A DNA stretch of 64,000 nt, from the NCBI RefSeq assembly GCF_902706285.1, contig NZ_CACSKD010000012.1:62001-126000 (forward strand). Reading direction: 5' to 3'. A model generated the notes under the pieces. It worked only from the letters and a program-made list of their open reading frames with translations. It had not been told where the DNA came from and searched no databases. The stretch comes from Rhizobium sp. 18055. GTDB lineage: Bacteria; Pseudomonadota; Alphaproteobacteria; Rhizobiales; Rhizobiaceae. The translations under genes and the position numbers were made by a program. Every line of letters begins with the position of its first letter. Positions within the stretch are counted from its first letter, which is position 1. This document shows positions 44,414 through 54,564 of this stretch, one piece after another.

Positions 44414-45309
44414 TGAACGGCGCAGAGCGTAGCATAGCATTTCTAGGGACCGGGCTGATGGGCGCACCGATGGTGCGGCGTCTCCTCAAGGCCGGGTTCT
44501 CCGTTACCGTGTGGAACCGCGATGGCAAAAAGGCCGAAGCGCTCGCAAGTGATGGCGCCGTGGTTGCCCACACGCCTGCGGCGGCAGCGCAGGGCGCATC
44601 CGTTGTGTTCACGATGCTGACCGACGACAATGCGGTTGGCGACGTGCTGTTTTCGCAAGGTGTCGCCGATGCGCTGGACCGCGGCGCCATCGTCATCGAT
44701 TGCAGCTCGATTACCCCGGGTGCTGCGCGCAACCATGCTGCAGACCTTGGTAAACGCGGCATCGGCCACCTTGACGCGCCGGTTTCCGGCGGTGTCGTCG
44801 GTGCGTCGGCCGGAACGCTGGCGATCATGGCGGGTGGCGATGCGGATGTCGTTGAGGCATTGGCGGATGTGTTCGCGCCGCTTGGGCGCGTCACCCATGT
44901 CGGCCCGAGCGGCACCGGCCAGCTTGCCAAGCTCGGCAACCAACAGATCGTTGCCATCACCATCGGTGCCATTGCCGAGGCGATGATGCTGGTCGAAGCG
45001 GGAGGAGGATCGCCGGAGGCGTTTCGCCGTGCCATCCGCGGTGGCTTTGCCGAAAGCCGAATCCTCGAGGTTCACGGTCAACGTATGGTGGAGCGCAATT
45101 TCGGGCATGCGGGGCCATCGAAGCTGCAGCTGAAGGACCTCAACAACATCGTCGCGGAGGCTGGGAGCCTATCGCTGACATTGCCGCTGACCGAGGCCGT
45201 TCGCACGGAATTCTCGGCCTTCGTGGCAGATGGCGGCGGAGAGACGGATCACAGCGGATTGCTGCTGCAGCTGGAGCGAAAGAATGGCCGCTCAGGAGAA
45301 AATTCATAA
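44413..45309 (+). CDS. Beta-hydroxyacid dehydrogenase (LtnD/2-hydroxy-3-oxopropionate reductase family)
   Basis: This 298-residue protein has the cofactor loop GTGLMGAPM, DAPVSGGVVGASAGTLAIM, and the catalytic lysine in KLGNQQIVA. It belongs to the family of tartronate-semialdehyde reductase, 3-hydroxyisobutyrate dehydrogenase and L-threonate dehydrogenase. With the DenD-like gene before it, an L-threonate or related substrate is the best guess, but tartronate semialdehyde cannot be excluded. Co-transcription is clear from the overlap. Confidence 0.85.
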   Translation: MNGAERSIAFLGTGLMGAPMVRRLLKAGFSVTVWNRDGKKAEALASDGAVVAHTPAAAAQGASVVFTMLTDDNAVGDVLFSQGVADALDRGAIVIDCSSITPGAARNHAADLGKRGIGHLDAPVSGGVVGASAGTLAIMAGGDADVVEALADVFAPLGRVTHVGPSGTGQLAKLGNQQIVAITIGAIAEAMMLVEAGGGSPEAFRRAIRGGFAESRILEVHGQRMVERNFGHAGPSKLQLKDLNNIVAEAGSLSLTLPLTEAVRTEFSAFVADGGGETDHSGLLLQLERKNGRSGENS

Positions 45310-45481
45310 GCTGGGTGGACGACAAGAAAACAAAAAATAGCGCCAATCTATTGATATGCAATCATTGATAGATTTTTAGTGCCTTCTAATTAATGTCTCG
45401 CTCAGCGATCTTTTCGCGGGTGAATGTTGCTGCCACGGGGCAGTCGAGACTATGCTGCTTTGACGTTACGTGAGGCATTGG

Positions 45482-47248
45482 ATGGCTTTGGTATCTAAAA
45501 ACTCCATACGGTCAGAGCGAGAGTTTCAGGATCTCTTGCGGCGGCTGGAGTTGGCGCTGGATGCATCGCAGATCGGTGTGTGGCAGCATGACCTGCAAAA
45601 GGAAGAGATATCCTGGGACGTGCAGATGCACCGCCTCTATCAGACGGGACTGCGAAGCGGTCCCGTGCCGACGTCGATCTGGTCGAGCGCCATCCACCCG
45701 GACGACCGCGAACGCGCCTATGCGGAATTCAAGGATGCCGTCGCCAGACGTGGCCAGTACAATTCGGAATTTCGCATCCGCTGGCCCGATGGCGAGATCC
45801 GCTACATTCGGTCGCGTGCGCATTTTTATGTCAGCGAGGAAGGGGCGCCGTCCTTCATCGGTGCGGAATGGGATGTGACGGCAGATGTGCTTCTCAACGA
45901 AGAGGCCGCTCGGCAGAAAGCGGTGGCGGAGGCGCGGGCGCTGGCGCTCGAAGAGAGCAACGCCCGTATCGAGCATGCAGCCGAGCACGATTATCTGACC
46001 GGCCTGCCGAACCGGCGGTTCTTCGACAAGCGGATCGCGCAGCTGGCCGAGGACGAGAGTGTTTCGACACTTGCGGTGATGCATCTGGATCTCGATGAAT
46101 TCAAGCAGATCAACGACGCTTACGGCCATGCCGCGGGCGATGCCGTGCTGCGGGCCGCTGCCCTGCGGATTACCGCGGCGCTTCCAGAGACCGGCATGGC
46201 GGCGCGCATCGGTGGCGATGAGTTCGTTGTCGTGCTTGTGAACTTTGCCAGCATGGACGAACTGCAGCAGATCGCGCGCCATGTGCAGAAGCGGTTGCGC
46301 AAGAAGATCCGGTTCGGCCACGAAATGCTGCAATCAGGTGTCTCGATCGGTATTTCATGGTCGGCGGATCGGGGTGATTCAAACCTGCTGGCCGAGTCCG
46401 ACATGGCGCTCTACACGGCCAAGGCCAGCGGGCGCGACCGCATCGAGTTCTTCACGCAGCGCCTGAAAGACGAGCTGATGGGCAAGCGGCGGATCGCCGA
46501 AGAGCTCAAGCTGGCGCTGGTGGCCGGCGAAATCGTTCCCTATTATCAGCTGCAGTTCGACGCCAGGACACGCGAAATCGTCGGCGTCGAGGCGTTGGCG
46601 CGCTGGCGCCACAAGCAGCGCGGCATCCTTGCACCCGCCGATTTTCTCAAAGTCGCCGACGAGCACGGACTGACCGCCGAAATCGATGCGTCGATCCTGA
46701 GACGGGTGCTGATCGACCGACGTGAATGGCTGCGCCATGGCGTGCGGGTGCCGCGGATATCGGTGAACATATCGGGCCAGCGGCTCTACGATCCGCTGCT
46801 GATCGGCGATCTGCAGGCGCTCGATATTCCCGACAACGCCATCGTGTTCGAGCTTATCGAGACAATTTTTCTCGACGATTGCGACGACGAGCTGATGCAG
46901 AGCGTCGATCGGATCAAGCTGATGGGGATCGAGATCGAGATCGATGATTTCGGCTCCGGGCACGCGTCGCTGATCGGCCTGGTGCGGTTGCGCCCGACGC
47001 GGCTGAAGATCGATCGGCAGCTGGTCGATGCCATCGATACGTCGGAGGAGCAGCGCCGCGTCGTCAAGTCGATCGTCGAGATCGCCAAGGCGCTCGGCGT
47101 CAAGGTGATTGCTGAAGGGGTGGAAACCGAACAGCATGCAGTGACGCTTGCCAGGCTCGGCTGCGATGCGCTGCAGGGGTTTGCGCTCAGCCGGCCTGCA
47201 CCGGCTGAAGAGATCGACCGCAAGTTTTCGGCACTGCTTGCCAGTTAA
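45482..47248 (+). CDS. PAS-GGDEF-EAL cyclic-di-GMP signalling protein
   Basis: This 588-residue cytoplasmic protein has a PAS domain (about residues 15-140, with the PAC-like FRIRWPDGEIRYIRSRA), a linker helix, a GGDEF domain (IGGDEFVVVL, intact active site) and an EAL domain (GVEALARWRH, DDFGSGHASL, KVIAEGVETE). Both catalytic motif sets look intact, so it could make and degrade cyclic di-GMP, with the PAS domain as the switch. No signal peptide or membrane segment is seen. The ATG at 45482 has GAGG upstream; a GTG at 45470 is in frame. Cyclic di-GMP commonly controls exopolysaccharide and motility in rhizobia, which fits its place among the polysaccharide genes. Confidence 0.94.
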   Translation: MALVSKNSIRSEREFQDLLRRLELALDASQIGVWQHDLQKEEISWDVQMHRLYQTGLRSGPVPTSIWSSAIHPDDRERAYAEFKDAVARRGQYNSEFRIRWPDGEIRYIRSRAHFYVSEEGAPSFIGAEWDVTADVLLNEEAARQKAVAEARALALEESNARIEHAAEHDYLTGLPNRRFFDKRIAQLAEDESVSTLAVMHLDLDEFKQINDAYGHAAGDAVLRAAALRITAALPETGMAARIGGDEFVVVLVNFASMDELQQIARHVQKRLRKKIRFGHEMLQSGVSIGISWSADRGDSNLLAESDMALYTAKASGRDRIEFFTQRLKDELMGKRRIAEELKLALVAGEIVPYYQLQFDARTREIVGVEALARWRHKQRGILAPADFLKVADEHGLTAEIDASILRRVLIDRREWLRHGVRVPRISVNISGQRLYDPLLIGDLQALDIPDNAIVFELIETIFLDDCDDELMQSVDRIKLMGIEIEIDDFGSGHASLIGLVRLRPTRLKIDRQLVDAIDTSEEQRRVVKSIVEIAKALGVKVIAEGVETEQHAVTLARLGCDALQGFALSRPAPAEEIDRKFSALLAS

Positions 47249-47291
47249 AGCAGGCTTGCCCGTCTGCCTGATCCGGTATCGGGATCTGATT

Positions 47292-48311
47292 TCAGGCCGG
47301 GTCGAGTTCGCCACGCGCCTCGAGATACCAATCGACGAAGGCAGCGACGCCTGTCTCAAGCGAGGTATCCGGCGTGTAGCCGGTCAGCGCCGTCAGCAGG
47401 TCGGGGCTGGCGAAGGTGCGCGGGACATCGCCCTGCTGCATCGGCATCATGATACGCTTGGCCTTCTGGCCGAGTGCCTTTTCCACCGTATCGACGAAAT
47501 CGAGCAGGCTGGTCGGCTGGCCGCCGCCGATGTTGACGATCCGGAACGGGGCCTGATGCGACAGCGTCTCGACCTTCTCCGAGGCGATCCGATTGCTCTC
47601 GGCGGGCATGACGGACGAAAGGCGAAGGACGGCTTCGACGAGATCGTCGATATAGGTGAAATCCCGGCTCATCTTGCCTTCGCCGTAGATCTCGATCGGC
47701 TGATCTTCCAGCATGTTCTTGACGAACTTGAAGAGTGCCATGTCGGGCCGGCCCCAGGGGCCGTAGACGGTGAAGAAGCGGAACGCCGTCGTCGGAATCT
47801 TGTGCAGATGGGCGTAGCTGTGCGCCATCAGTTCCATCGATTTCTTGGTGGCGGCGTAGAAGGTCAGCGGTTCGTCGGCGCGGTCGGTCTCGTGGAAGGG
47901 AACGGTCGGATTGGCGCCGTAGATCGACGAGGTCGAAGCCAGCATCAGGTGGGCGACGCCGACGGTCCTGGCGATCTCCAGGATGTTCCAGGAGCCGATC
48001 AGGTTCGAATTCAGGTAGGCCTCAGGGTTCTCGTTGCTGTAGCGGACGCCGGCCTGTGCTGCGAGGTGGATCATCACGTCAGGCCTGGCGGCAGCGACCG
48101 CTTCTTCAAGCGCTGCGCGGTCTTCCAGCATGGCGGTGACCGGGCGGAAGCTCGGGAACTGCGCCAGCGCTGCGTTGCGCATGTGCTTGAGCCTGATGTT
48201 GTAATAATGCGTCATGCCATCGAAGCCGGTGACCTCGTGGCCGTCCTGCAGCAGCCGGCGGGCGAGATGGAAGCCGATGAAGCCGGCGGTTCCGGTGATG
48301 AAATAACGCAT
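47292..48311 (-). CDS. lpsL: UDP-glucuronate 4-epimerase (LpsL-type)
   Basis: This 339-residue extended SDR has GTAGFIG near the N-terminus, a Ser-Thr-Ser-Ser active-site segment and YAATKKS as the catalytic Tyr/Lys pair, with [16 protein letters not shown] typical of UDP-glucuronate epimerases. It converts UDP-glucuronate to UDP-galacturonate, used in rhizobial lipopolysaccharide and capsule. It follows rkpK by two bases, the order known from S. meliloti. Confidence 0.93.
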   Translation of the reverse strand: MRYFITGTAGFIGFHLARRLLQDGHEVTGFDGMTHYYNIRLKHMRNAALAQFPSFRPVTAMLEDRAALEEAVAAARPDVMIHLAAQAGVRYSNENPEAYLNSNLIGSWNILEIARTVGVAHLMLASTSSIYGANPTVPFHETDRADEPLTFYAATKKSMELMAHSYAHLHKIPTTAFRFFTVYGPWGRPDMALFKFVKNMLEDQPIEIYGEGKMSRDFTYIDDLVEAVLRLSSVMPAESNRIASEKVETLSHQAPFRIVNIGGGQPTSLLDFVDTVEKALGQKAKRIMMPMQQGDVPRTFASPDLLTALTGYTPDTSLETGVAAFVDWYLEARGELDPA

Positions 48312-48313
48312 GC

Positions 48314-49627
48314 TTATGATCCGCTCTTCTTGCCGACTGCGAAATAACTGAAGCCATGCCGGGTGACTTCGGCGATCGGATAGATGTTGCGCAGGTCGAC
48401 CAGCACCGGTTGGCTGACCAGTGTCTTCAGGCGCTTGAAATCAAGGGCGCGGAATTCGTCCCATTCGGTGATCAGAACGACGGCGTCGGCGCCGTCGGCG
48501 ATCTCGTAGGGGTCCCTGCCATATACGACAGGGCCGAGCACTTCGCGGGCGGCATCCATGCCTTCGGGATCGTAGACGTGCACGTCGGCGCCGCCGTCGA
48601 GCAGCGCCTGGACAATGGTGATCGAGGGGGCGTCGCGCATGTCGTCGGTGTTCGGCTTGAAGGTGAGGCCGAGGATGGCGATCTTCTTGCCGCGGACGGT
48701 GCCGTCACAGGCGGCAATCACCTTGCGGCCCATGGCGCGCTTGCGGTTATCGTTGATGGCGACGGTGGTTTCGATCAGCCGCATCGGGCTGTCGTAATCC
48801 TGCGCGGTCTTGACCAGCGCCAGCGTGTCCTTGGGGAAGCAGGAGCCGCCATAGCCGGGGCCGGCATGAAGGAACTTGTCGCCGATGCGCTTGTCCATGC
48901 CGATGCCCTTGGCGACCTTCTGCACGTCGGCGCCGATCTGCTCGCAAAGGTCGGCGATCTCGTTGATGAAGGTGATCTTCATGGCGAGAAACGCGTTGGC
49001 GGCGTATTTGATCAGCTCGGAGGTGCGGCGCTCGCAGAAATAGAGCGGTGCCTCGTTGAGATAGAGCGGGCGGTAGACTTCGCGCATGACTTCGATGGCG
49101 CGTGGTTCCTCGGTGCCGAGAACGATGCGGTCGGGGCGCTTGAAGTCGGTGATGGCGGCGCCTTCGCGCAGAAATTCGGGGTTTGATACGACCGAGATGT
49201 CCTTGTCGGGGAACTCGTCGCGGAAGATGCGCTCAAGTTCGTCGCCGGTGCCGACGGGAACCGTCGATTTGGTGACGACGACGGTAAAGCCCTCTACAGC
49301 TGCGGCGATTTCACGCGCTGCTGCATAGACGTAAGTGAGGTCGGCGTGGCCATCGCCGCGGCGCGATGGCGTGCCGACGGCAATGAAGACGACATCGGCG
49401 GAGGCGACGGGGGCTGCGAGATCCTTGGAGAAATCCAGGCGTCCGGCAGCGCGATTCTGCGCAATGATGGTGTCGAGGCCGGGTTCGAAGATCGGCACTT
49501 CGCCGCGCTCCAGCGCATCGATCTTCTCCACGGACTTGTCGACACAGGTGATATGATGGCCGAAATCGGCAAGGCAGGCGCCGGAAACAAGGCCGACATA
49601 GCCCGAGCCAATCATCACAATACGCAT
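48314..49627 (-). CDS. rkpK: UDP-glucose 6-dehydrogenase
   Basis: This 437-residue enzyme makes UDP-glucuronate from UDP-glucose and two NAD+. It has [18 protein letters not shown] at the N-terminus, the central dimerisation helix and the catalytic cysteine in [13 protein letters not shown]. In S. meliloti rkpK-lpsL feed K-antigen and lipopolysaccharide synthesis. It heads the two-gene operon. A hairpin at 49650-49681 lies just upstream. Confidence 0.96.
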   Translation of the reverse strand: MRIVMIGSGYVGLVSGACLADFGHHITCVDKSVEKIDALERGEVPIFEPGLDTIIAQNRAAGRLDFSKDLAAPVASADVVFIAVGTPSRRGDGHADLTYVYAAAREIAAAVEGFTVVVTKSTVPVGTGDELERIFRDEFPDKDISVVSNPEFLREGAAITDFKRPDRIVLGTEEPRAIEVMREVYRPLYLNEAPLYFCERRTSELIKYAANAFLAMKITFINEIADLCEQIGADVQKVAKGIGMDKRIGDKFLHAGPGYGGSCFPKDTLALVKTAQDYDSPMRLIETTVAINDNRKRAMGRKVIAACDGTVRGKKIAILGLTFKPNTDDMRDAPSITIVQALLDGGADVHVYDPEGMDAAREVLGPVVYGRDPYEIADGADAVVLITEWDEFRALDFKRLKTLVSQPVLVDLRNIYPIAEVTRHGFSYFAVGKKSGS

Positions 49628-49649
49628 GGGTTCATTCCCTGAAACATCA

Positions 49650-49681
49650 ATCGCAGCCCGGCCGACCGGCGAGGCTGCGAT
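49650..49681 (-). terminator. Hairpin between manC and rkpK
   Basis: ATCGCAGCC (49650-49658) pairs perfectly with GGCTGCGAT (49673-49681). It sits between the end of manC and the start of rkpK. The sequence after it on the minus strand (TGATGTTTC) has only a weak T-run, so it may attenuate and not fully stop transcription. Confidence 0.5.
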
Positions 49682-49732
49682 GGTGTTACAGGGCTAGTTT
49701 TATAAGTTCAAGACAAAGGCTCGACTGCGGGA

Positions 49733-51160
49733 TCAGTTACGGCCGAACTCATCGACAATGCGGATGATGTCGTCTTCGCCGAGATAGGAGCCGGTCTGGA
49801 CCTCGATCAGTTCGAGCAGGATCTTGCCGGGATTGGCGAGGCGGTGGACCTCTCCGAGCGGAATATAGACCGACTCGTTCTCACGCAGCATCTGCACGTT
49901 TTCGCCGATCGTCACTTCAGCCGTACCCTTGACGACGATCCAGTGTTCGGACCGGTGGTGGTGCTTCTGCAGCGAGAGCTTCTTGCCCGGGGTGACGAAG
50001 ATGCGCTTCACCTGGAAACGGTCGCCGTTGAAGATCGAGGTGTAGCCGCCCCAGGGACGGTAGGAGGTCGGATGGGTCTCGGTCAGCTTGGCGGTGGCCG
50101 GCTTGGCGGCCAGCATCTTGACGATGGCCCCGACGTCCTGGGCGTCCTGCAGCCGCCCGACATAGACGGCGTCTTCGCTGGCGACGACGGCGATGTCGTC
50201 CATGCCGTGGACGGCGAGATGGACGCCATGGGTCATCACCAGCGAGTTGCGGGTATTGACGAGCGTGGTGTTGGCGGCGGCGACATTGCCCTCGGCATCG
50301 CCATTGCCGCTCTTCCAGATCGCATCCCAGCTGCCGAGATCCGACCACTTGAAGGGTGAGGGAACGACGGCTGCGTTCCTGGTCTTTTCCATGATCGCGT
50401 AGTCGATCGAGATGTCAGGGCTCTCGGCGAAGGCCGCCTTGTCGAGCCGGATGAAGTCGAGATCCTTGACGCCGTGGGCAACAGCCTCGGTTGCCGCTTT
50501 CAGGACGGCGGGCGCAAAGCTCGCCATCTCGTTGAGCAGGCAGGCGACCGGGAACATGAACATGCCGGAGTTCCAGTAGAAACCGCCAGAGGCCAGCATC
50601 TTCTCGGCCTCGGCCAGTGGTGGCTTCTCGATGAAGCGCTTCACCGACTGGGCGCCGCTTGAGAGAGCGTCCCCACCTTCGATATAGCCATAGCCGGTTG
50701 CGGGTTCTGTGGGCGCAATGCCGAAGGTGACGAGCTTGCCTTGCGAGGCGGCCGCAATCGCGGTGCGCACGGCGTTGAAATAGATCTCGTCGGCGTCGAT
50801 CTCGTGGTCGGAGGCGAGCACGTGGATGATGGTGTCTTCACCGAGGCTGTCACGCACCAGCGCGCCGGCTGCAGCAACAGCGGCGGCCGTGTTGCGGGCC
50901 ATCGGTTCCAGCAGGATGGTGGAAAGCGCGATGTCGAGTTCGCGGGCCTGCTCGGCGACCAGGAAGCGGAACTCCTCGTTGGTGATGACGATCGCCGGCT
51001 CGTAGAGAGCCTTGTCGGAGACGCGAAGCAGGGTTTCCTGGAACAGCGTCGTGTCGCCGATGAAGCGGATGAACTGCTTGGGTGCAGTGGAACGCGACAG
51101 TGGCCAGAGGCGTGTGCCCTTGCCGCCGGCCATGATTACGGGAACGATCTTCTGCGTCAT
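49733..51160 (-). CDS. manC: Mannose-1-phosphate guanylyltransferase/mannose-6-phosphate isomerase
   Basis: This 475-residue bifunctional enzyme of the type II PMI-GMP family makes GDP-mannose from GTP and mannose-1-phosphate and isomerises fructose-6-phosphate and mannose-6-phosphate. The pyrophosphorylase signature VIMAGGKGTRLWPLSR opens the protein, FIEKPP lies mid-way, and the C-terminal cupin has QKHHHRSEHWIVVKGTA with the metal-binding histidines. The ATG at 51160 follows the phosphomannomutase stop by 34 bases. Its product could feed the epimerase of the polysaccharide operon at 58655. Confidence 0.95.
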   Translation of the reverse strand: MTQKIVPVIMAGGKGTRLWPLSRSTAPKQFIRFIGDTTLFQETLLRVSDKALYEPAIVITNEEFRFLVAEQARELDIALSTILLEPMARNTAAAVAAAGALVRDSLGEDTIIHVLASDHEIDADEIYFNAVRTAIAAASQGKLVTFGIAPTEPATGYGYIEGGDALSSGAQSVKRFIEKPPLAEAEKMLASGGFYWNSGMFMFPVACLLNEMASFAPAVLKAATEAVAHGVKDLDFIRLDKAAFAESPDISIDYAIMEKTRNAAVVPSPFKWSDLGSWDAIWKSGNGDAEGNVAAANTTLVNTRNSLVMTHGVHLAVHGMDDIAVVASEDAVYVGRLQDAQDVGAIVKMLAAKPATAKLTETHPTSYRPWGGYTSIFNGDRFQVKRIFVTPGKKLSLQKHHHRSEHWIVVKGTAEVTIGENVQMLRENESVYIPLGEVHRLANPGKILLELIEVQTGSYLGEDDIIRIVDEFGRN

Positions 51161-51194
51161 CTGGGTCTGTCCTTGAAAGTTCTTATGTCGTCGA

Positions 51195-52619
51195 TCAGTT
51201 TGCATTTGCCCATGCGCGGATGCGCGCTAGGCCGGTGGCAAGAAGCTCTGTGGCCGCAGCGTCGGTTTCCGCCTCGACATAGCAGCGCATTTCCGGCGCG
51301 TTGCCCGATGGTCTGAAATGGATGATCCGCTTGTCGTCCAGCGTCACGCGGAGACCGTCGATATCGCTGGCGCTGCCGACGGTACCGATCGGCTGCAGGA
51401 AAGCGGCGAGATTGTCCGGGCTGGCGCGGAGATGGGCCATCAGTTTCGCGCTTGTTTCCACCGGGAAATTCTCGAGCCGGTCAGCGGCAGCAAATGGCAA
51501 TTGATAGGCCGAGGCGATCACCGATAGAGGCTGCTTTCTCGCTGCCGCCAGCGACAGTGTCGCCAGCATCGGCAGGAAGCAATCGCGGGTGGGCAAAGCG
51601 AGCAGCGTCTTGCCGTTGATGGTGAAGTTGCTGGCAACGAGCGTGCCGCCATTGGCCTCGAAGCCGACGACGCCTTTTTCGCCGGCTTCAAGCGCCGCCT
51701 GCATGCCTGCGATCACGAAGGGTGAGCCGACGCGGGTGCGGATGACGCCGAACGTGCCTGATGCCTCGATGCCGGAGTTCGACGTCACAGGTGTCACGAC
51801 GGAACTGGCACCAAGGAAATTGGCAGCGATCAGGCCGAGAAGGTCGCCGCGCAGCGGTGTGCCGGTTTCATCGGTCACCAGCGGGCGGTCGCCATCGCCG
51901 TCGGCCGAGACGATGGCGTCAAGACCATGGTCTTTCGACGCCTTCTTCAGAAGGGCAATCGTCTCTTCTGAAACGGCTTCTGTATCGACGGGGATGAAGG
52001 TGTCCGAGCGGGCAAAGTCGATCACCTCGGCGCCGAACTGCTTGAGCAGATCAACCAGCAAATCCCGTGCAACGGTGCTGTGCTGGTAGACGCCGACCTT
52101 CAGGCCCTCAAGTGCGCCAGCGGAAAGAAGGTTCGCATTGCGCTCCGTGAACATCGCCAGGCATTCTGCGGACCGATCTTCGGTCTGCCCGGTGCCGTCA
52201 GCCAGCACAAAGCCAGCACGGTCGAGTTCGGCTGCGGCCGTGGTGATCGCCGCTTCGTCATCCTTGTCGATCTCGCCATCGGGGCGGTAGAACTTGATGC
52301 CGTTGCGGTCGGCTGGAATATGCGAGCCGGTGATCATCAGACAGGCCGCGTTGCGCTGCAGGCCATAGAGCGCCAGCGCCGGTGTCGGCAGCGTTGCGCA
52401 GTCGATGACCTTGAAGCCGAGCTTTGCGAGCGCTTTGGCGCAGTCCGCAGTGATTTCAGGACTTGAATCGCGAAAGTCGCGGCCGATCAGGATAGCGTCG
52501 CCGGTGTGGGCGCGCTTGCTTTCCAGCAGATAGTGGCCAAACGCCGTCGCATAAAGTGCCGACGCCCGGCCCTTCAGGTCCTCGGAAAGGCCGCGAAGCC
52601 CGCTTGTGCCAAATTTCAT
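51195..52619 (-). CDS. Phosphomannomutase (alpha-D-phosphohexomutase family)
   Basis: This 474-residue enzyme interconverts mannose-6-phosphate and mannose-1-phosphate. It has FGTSGLRG at the start, the phosphoserine loop ITGSHIPADRNGIKFY, the metal-binding DGDGDR and the C-terminal phosphate-binding FRPSGNAPEMR. Whether it also acts on glucose phosphates cannot be told. The start is the ATG at 52619; a longer frame extends upstream without similarity. It lies upstream of manC in the same operon and diverges from ung. Confidence 0.93.
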   Translation of the reverse strand: MKFGTSGLRGLSEDLKGRASALYATAFGHYLLESKRAHTGDAILIGRDFRDSSPEITADCAKALAKLGFKVIDCATLPTPALALYGLQRNAACLMITGSHIPADRNGIKFYRPDGEIDKDDEAAITTAAAELDRAGFVLADGTGQTEDRSAECLAMFTERNANLLSAGALEGLKVGVYQHSTVARDLLVDLLKQFGAEVIDFARSDTFIPVDTEAVSEETIALLKKASKDHGLDAIVSADGDGDRPLVTDETGTPLRGDLLGLIAANFLGASSVVTPVTSNSGIEASGTFGVIRTRVGSPFVIAGMQAALEAGEKGVVGFEANGGTLVASNFTINGKTLLALPTRDCFLPMLATLSLAAARKQPLSVIASAYQLPFAAADRLENFPVETSAKLMAHLRASPDNLAAFLQPIGTVGSASDIDGLRVTLDDKRIIHFRPSGNAPEMRCYVEAETDAAATELLATGLARIRAWANAN

Positions 52620-52780
52620 CCTGATAAGCCCTCGGATACGCTTGAATTCATCGGTGTTTTGAAAGCAAACTACATGGAGTTCGTAAATTTTGACGGGTGG
52701 CGACCGATAAAATGTCCGCCAAATCCCTTGTAGACGCAAATTTGACGCTCGTTCAAGACGTCGACGATGGAGACAATCGC

Positions 52781-53482
52781 ATGAATGAACAGACCATCGC
52801 GCTCGAAGGCAGCTGGAAGGGTGCGCTGTCTGCGGAGTTCGAAAGTCCGTATATGCAGAAACTCAAGGCGTTTCTGGTCGAACAGAAGCAGATGGGGAAG
52901 CAGATTTTTCCGAAGGGATCGGAGTATTTCCGCGCTCTGGATCTGACGCCGCTTGCCGATGTGAAGGTGGTGATCCTGGGGCAGGACCCCTATCATGGCG
53001 AGGGGCAGGCACACGGGCTATGTTTCAGCGTGCAGCCCGGCGTGCGGATTCCGCCATCGCTGGTCAATATCTACAAGGAACTGCAAAGCGATCTCGGCAT
53101 TGCCCCGGCGCGTCACGGCTTTCTGGAGCATTGGGCACGGCAAGGCGTGTTGCTCCTGAACAGCGTGCTGACAGTCGAGCAGGCGCAAGCCGCTTCGCAC
53201 CAGAAAAAGGGCTGGGAAACATTTACCGATGCGGTGATCCGAAAGGTCAACGACGAATGCGATGCGGTGGTGTTCATCCTCTGGGGCGCCTATGCGCAGC
53301 GCAAGGCCGCCTTCGTCGATACAACGCGGCATCTGGTTCTGAAATCACCGCATCCGTCGCCGCTGTCGGCACATAACGGGTTTTTCGGCTGCCATCATTT
53401 TTCGAAGGCGAACGCGTTTCTGGAAAACCACGGGCGCCAGCCGATCGATTGGCAGCTGCCCGCCGATCCGCAGGATGAATAG
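52781..53482 (+). CDS. ung: Uracil-DNA glycosylase, family 1
   Basis: This 233-residue enzyme removes uracil from DNA. The water-activating motif [18 protein letters not shown] and the DNA-intercalation motif [21 protein letters not shown] are intact. The ATG at 52781 has GGAG eight bases upstream; an upstream in-frame start at 52697 would add residues foreign to the family. The gene is monocistronic. Two base-excision glycosylases occur in this window, the other at 33323-33913. Confidence 0.97.
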   Translation: MNEQTIALEGSWKGALSAEFESPYMQKLKAFLVEQKQMGKQIFPKGSEYFRALDLTPLADVKVVILGQDPYHGEGQAHGLCFSVQPGVRIPPSLVNIYKELQSDLGIAPARHGFLEHWARQGVLLLNSVLTVEQAQAASHQKKGWETFTDAVIRKVNDECDAVVFILWGAYAQRKAAFVDTTRHLVLKSPHPSPLSAHNGFFGCHHFSKANAFLENHGRQPIDWQLPADPQDE

Positions 53483-53620
53483 CTTCGTTGAACGACTGCT
53501 GTTCACTGTTCACTAAAAGTAGACAATCCGTTCCGATCAACGGGGCTATTCCAACGGTGAGATAAGGATCATCTATGACCCATCGAACAGCCCGCGAGGC
53601 GGGCCAGAAAGGGGTCTCAA

Positions 53621-54553
53621 ATGATCAACCAAATCAAGGGTCTTCACCACGTCACATCGATGGCTGCGAACGCCCAGACGAACAACCAGTTCTTCACCAG
53701 CGCGCTTGGTTTGCGCCGCGTCAAGAAGACCGTGAACTTCGATTCTCCTGATGTCTACCACCTCTACTATGGAGACGAGACCGGCGCTCCCGGCACGATC
53801 ATGACCTACTTCCCGTTCCCGAAGATGGCGCAGGGCCGTCCGGGCACAGGTGAAGTCGGAACGACGGTGTTTTCCGTGCCTGAGGGTTCCCTCGGCTTCT
53901 GGAGCGATCATCTCGCCAAGTTGAATGCGACCGGCCTCAAGGCCGAAGACACATTCGGCGAGAAGCGCCTGAACTTTGCAGGTCCTGATGGCGACGGCTT
54001 TGCCTTCGTCGAGGTCAAGGACGACAAGCGCCTGCCCTGGACCCATGGTGGTATCAGCGAGGATCATGCGATCCGCGGCTTCCACTCTGTTGCCATGCGG
54101 TTGCGCGATGACGGCGCCACGTCGGAACTGCTGAAGTTCATGGGTTACGAGGTTCAGGAAGAACGGGACGGCGTCAAGCGGATGACCATTCCCGGCGGCA
54201 ACGGTGCGCATCTGGTCGATCTCGAAACGATGCCGAACATCTCGCGGGCATTGCCCGGTGCCGGCTCCGTCCACCATGTCGCCTTTGCGGTCGAAAACCG
54301 TGAAAAGCAGCTGGAGGTTCGCAAGGCCCTGATGGACACAGGCTACCAGGTGACACCGGTCATCGATCGCGATTACTTCTGGGCGATCTACTTCCGCACA
54401 CCAGGCGGCGTGCTGTTCGAGATCGCCACCAACGAGCCGGGCTTCGACCGGGACGAGGATACGGCAAACCTCGGCCAGGCGCTGAAGCTGCCGGGCCAGC
54501 ATGAACATCTGCGCTCGCTGATCGAACAGCATCTCGAGCCGCTGGAAGCCTAA
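53621..54553 (+). CDS. mhqO: Ring-cleaving extradiol dioxygenase of the MhqO/LinE type (VOC superfamily)
   Basis: This 310-residue protein is two vicinal-oxygen-chelate modules. The iron ligands are visible as a His in LHHVTS (residues 8-13), another in VHHVAFAV (about 226) and a Glu in LFEIATNEPGF (about 273). Homologues (MhqA, MhqE, MhqO in Bacillus; LinE in degraders) cleave hydroquinones and detoxify quinones. The gene is 12 bases before a MhqD-like hydrolase gene, the same pairing as in the mhqNOP/mhqD regulon. An AAAGGGG site precedes the ATG. Confidence 0.85.
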   Translation: MINQIKGLHHVTSMAANAQTNNQFFTSALGLRRVKKTVNFDSPDVYHLYYGDETGAPGTIMTYFPFPKMAQGRPGTGEVGTTVFSVPEGSLGFWSDHLAKLNATGLKAEDTFGEKRLNFAGPDGDGFAFVEVKDDKRLPWTHGGISEDHAIRGFHSVAMRLRDDGATSELLKFMGYEVQEERDGVKRMTIPGGNGAHLVDLETMPNISRALPGAGSVHHVAFAVENREKQLEVRKALMDTGYQVTPVIDRDYFWAIYFRTPGGVLFEIATNEPGFDRDEDTANLGQALKLPGQHEHLRSLIEQHLEPLEA

Positions 54554-54564
54554 GACGGGAGATT

